DNA from: Skermanella rosea | GTDB lineage: Bacteria > Pseudomonadota > Alphaproteobacteria > Azospirillales > Azospirillaceae | Direction: 5' to 3' | DNA length: 64,000 nucleotides | Assembly: GCF_016806835.2 (NCBI RefSeq) | Contig: NZ_CP086112.1 | Location: forward strand, 204,001-268,000 | Part shown: one piece after another, positions 62,273 to 64,000 of the stretch | Layout: each line of letters begins with the position of its first letter | Numbering within the stretch: position 1 is the first letter of the stretch | Position numbers and translations under genes: made by a program | Notes under the pieces: generated by a model | The model's database searches: none | What the model saw: the letters and a program-made list of their open reading frames with translations, nothing else | What the model was told of the DNA's origin: nothing

Positions 62273-62714
62273 GGCCGGTCAGCCAGTCGACGGTGACGGT
62301 ATGGCTCGAACGGCCGGAAGACAGGCTTATCCGACCTCCGGTCGAGCTGCCGTCGGGAAAGAAGCGGATGCTTCCGGCGCGGTCGCCCTCGGTTTCCTGG
62401 GTGGCTGTCCGCATGGAGAAATCGAAGGTGCCGAGCTGCCGATTGTTCGGCCGGTATGAGAGAGTGTAAGTCCCGGATCCGACGTCCAGGGTCAGCGTCG
62501 TTTCGTCGTTGGACCGGATGGCCTGCCCGCGCGCATCGCGCAGCGCCGCGGCCAACTCGCCTGCGGCGGCGCGCTGCCGCAGGGACGGTGCCAGCCTTCC
62601 GAGATCGGGCAGGGCCAGGGCCGCGACGAGAGCCATGATGGCGAGGACGACGAGCATCTCGAGCAGGGTGAAGCCGTTCGCGATCGGGCCATGCGACGCC
62701 TCAGAACGCGACAT
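62253..62714 (-). CDS. gspH: T2SS minor pseudopilin GspH
   Basis: The protein is 153 residues from the ATG at 62714. The leader ends IANG|FTLLEMLVVLAIMALV (Gly/Phe cleavage, Glu +5). The C-terminal GspH/FimT domain has ALRDARGQAIRSNDETTLTL and ends DWLTGHVRIVE. It overlaps gspF by 14 bases. GspH sits near the tip of the pseudopilus. gspG, usually just before gspH, is not here. Confidence 0.88.
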   Translation of the reverse strand: MSRSEASHGPIANGFTLLEMLVVLAIMALVAALALPDLGRLAPSLRQRAAAGELAAALRDARGQAIRSNDETTLTLDVGSGTYTLSYRPNNRQLGTFDFSMRTATQETEGDRAGSIRFFPDGSSTGGRISLSSGRSSHTVTVDWLTGHVRIVE

Positions 62715-63906
62715 TGTACGACCCCAGGATCGCGGAAAAAACGGAGGCGATGATCCCGGCGACCACGATGCCGAGAAGGACCGTGATGACAGGCACCAGA
62801 AGTCCCAGGACACGCTGGATCGAGCGCTTCACCTCCTCGTCGTAGATCTCGGCGATGCGGCCCAGCATTTCTTCCAGCTGGCCGCTCTCCTCTCCGATCC
62901 GGACCAGGTGGATCACCATCGGCGGGAACACGCCGGCGCGCGACAGCGGCTCCGCCAAACCCTCGCCTTTCTTGAGGTGACGCTCGACCCCGGCGAGCTT
63001 CCCGGCAACGGCGCCGTTGCCGATCGTCTCGATCGTCATGGCGAGCGCTGCCAGCAGGCTGACGCCGTTGACCAGCAGCGTTCCCAAAGTCCTGCTGAAC
63101 CGGACCGCCTCGATCCTCGCGATCAGACCGCCGACCAGGGGAAGACGCAGCGCCAGCGCGTCGCGGCTCCGACGGAATGCCGGGCTGCGCATCGCCCAGC
63201 TGAGCGCCAGGACCGCCGAGCAGCAACCCAGTCCCAGGGCCAGCCACCAGGTCCTGAGGAAGTCGGACAGCCACAGGATAATCCGGGTGGAAAGCGGCAG
63301 TGCCGCGCCCGCCGCGTCGAACAGGGTGCGGAACTCGGGTATTATCAGGGTGAGGATGAGGATCACGGAAACAAATGCCGTGACGAGGACGAAGATCGGG
63401 TACTGGAGGGCTTGGCGGACCGTCTCCTCGAGCGCTTGGCGGCGCGCCAGCATCTCCGCGACCTGTGCCAGGACGGTCTTGAGGCTGCCGCCCGCCTCGC
63501 CGGCCCGAACCATGCCGACATAGACGCGCGGAAAGACGTCGCCCTGCGCCTGGAGGGCGTCCGCGAACGAAGCCCCGCCGCGAACCCTGTCGAGCACCCG
63601 GACGGTGAGGTCCCGGAATGCCGGCCTGTCGGTCAGTTCGCTGACCAGCGCCAGCGCCCGGTCGAGCGGGACCTCGGCGCGCAGCAGTGTCGCCAGTTCG
63701 CGGGTAAAGGGCAGCAGATCCTTGGTACCCTTCCGTTGCCCCCGAAGACCTGGCCTGGACCGGCGCGCGGAACCTTCCTCGGCGCGGATCGCCAAGCTTC
63801 CCTGGCGGCGCAAATGCTCGATGACGGCGCTCCGCGACGGCGCGTCGATATCGCCCTCGACGACCTTGCCCTCCGCCGTGACGGCCTTGAAGCGGAAGTT
63901 CGGCAC
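62701..63906 (-). CDS. gspF: T2SS inner-membrane platform protein GspF
   Basis: The 401-residue protein has two homologous cytoplasmic GspF domains (around 55-180 and 260-385; for example LATLLRAEVPLDRALALVSE and LGTLLVNGVSLLAALAMTIE) and three transmembrane segments (YPIFVLVTAFVSVILILTLI, LALGLGCCSAVLALSWAM, IQRVLGLLVPVITVLLGIVV). The start is GTG at 63906, two bases after the gspE stop, preceded by GGGAGGGG. Platform for assembly of the pseudopilus; partner of the GspE ATPase. Confidence 0.94.
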   Translation of the reverse strand: MPNFRFKAVTAEGKVVEGDIDAPSRSAVIEHLRRQGSLAIRAEEGSARRSRPGLRGQRKGTKDLLPFTRELATLLRAEVPLDRALALVSELTDRPAFRDLTVRVLDRVRGGASFADALQAQGDVFPRVYVGMVRAGEAGGSLKTVLAQVAEMLARRQALEETVRQALQYPIFVLVTAFVSVILILTLIIPEFRTLFDAAGAALPLSTRIILWLSDFLRTWWLALGLGCCSAVLALSWAMRSPAFRRSRDALALRLPLVGGLIARIEAVRFSRTLGTLLVNGVSLLAALAMTIETIGNGAVAGKLAGVERHLKKGEGLAEPLSRAGVFPPMVIHLVRIGEESGQLEEMLGRIAEIYDEEVKRSIQRVLGLLVPVITVLLGIVVAGIIASVFSAILGSYNVAF

Positions 63907-63908
63907 CT

Positions 63909-64000
63909 TTACCCCTCCCGCGTGACGCGCAGGATTTCCTGGTACGAGGTAAGGCCTGCCAGCGCCTTCCTCATGCCGTCATCGAACAGCGTGCTCATGC
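63909..64000 (-). CDS. gspE: GspE ATPase, C-terminal end (cut by window edge)
   Basis: The last 30 codons before the TAA at 63909-63911 read MSTLFDDGMRKALAGLTSYQ and end RVTREG. This is the C-terminal signature of GspE/PilB-type secretion ATPases (TLxxDGLxKVxxGxTSxxEVLRVT). The rest of the gene lies to the right of the window. The two-base gap to gspF indicates it is in the same operon. Confidence 0.85.
   Translation of the reverse strand, partial: MSTLFDDGMRKALAGLTSYQEILRVTREG

Noticed and set aside
1-64000. tRNA or rRNA genes
   Set aside because: No cloverleaf-like sequences, TTCGA(A/G)TC-type T-loops with matching stems or rRNA signatures were noticed by eye; a tRNAscan or Infernal run would be decisive.

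Overview
The window reads as a chromosome (or chromid) segment of a high-GC alphaproteobacterium. Protein style, very GC-rich third positions, IS load and the type II secretion layout suggest a Rhodospirillales/Azospirillum-like soil bacterium; this is inference, because no rRNA or tRNA gene was found.

Region 1 (1-8.8 kb, minus strand) is a nucleic-acid defence and repair island. It holds the 5' part of an McrB-like restriction gene cut by the left edge, the rtcB-prfH pair (RNA ligase plus release-factor homologue, known as a damaged-ribosome repair module) and hen1-pnkp (RNA end healing, ligation and 2'-O-methyl marking). Two uncharacterised genes appear translationally coupled behind pnkp; one looks like a distant FtsZ C-terminal-domain protein with an N-terminal hydrophobic leader. 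Two independent RNA-repair machines side by side is the most striking content of the window.

Region 2 (8.8-18.8 kb) is sparse. It has long non-coding stretches with dispersed 50-60 bp repeats, a paralogous pair of small unknown proteins, a zinc-ribbon miniprotein, a DUF6745-like membrane protein with a small partner, and a DEDDh exonuclease.

Region 3 (18.9-30.2 kb) is a nine-gene minus-strand catabolic operon: a DgcA/stachydrine-demethylase-like flavoprotein, a polar amino-acid ABC importer, a HAD hydrolase, two FAD oxidoreductases and an SDR. It is controlled by a divergent LysR gene. The genes fit uptake and oxidative breakdown of an N-methylated amino acid or related amine.

Region 4 (30.2-37.9 kb) starts with an IS5 remnant. 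It then has a second catabolic cluster (CoA ligase, enoyl-CoA hydratase, MFS transporter, orphan ABC binding protein) divergent from a GntR regulator and an AcuI-type acryloyl-CoA reductase.

Region 5 (38-51 kb) is a transposon-damaged zone. A TRAP solute-binding gene (dctP) carries an intact IS21-family element after its fifth codon, and the adjoining Ldh-family dehydrogenase carries an IS1595-family element. Target duplications are visible for both, and both reading frames rejoin when the elements are removed. An ISKra4-type remnant, an IS630-family element and several small housekeeping-like genes (Kelch, GNAT, DUF413, VOC) follow.

Region 6 (51-56 kb) has a membrane-anchored DJ-1/PfpI protein, an FAD-oxidase fragment, a HupE/UreJ-like protein and an exported NHL-repeat protein.

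Region 7 (56-64 kb) is a minus-strand type II secretion operon in the order E(partial)-F-H-I-J-L-M-C/N-D. No gspG or gspK is present in the window.
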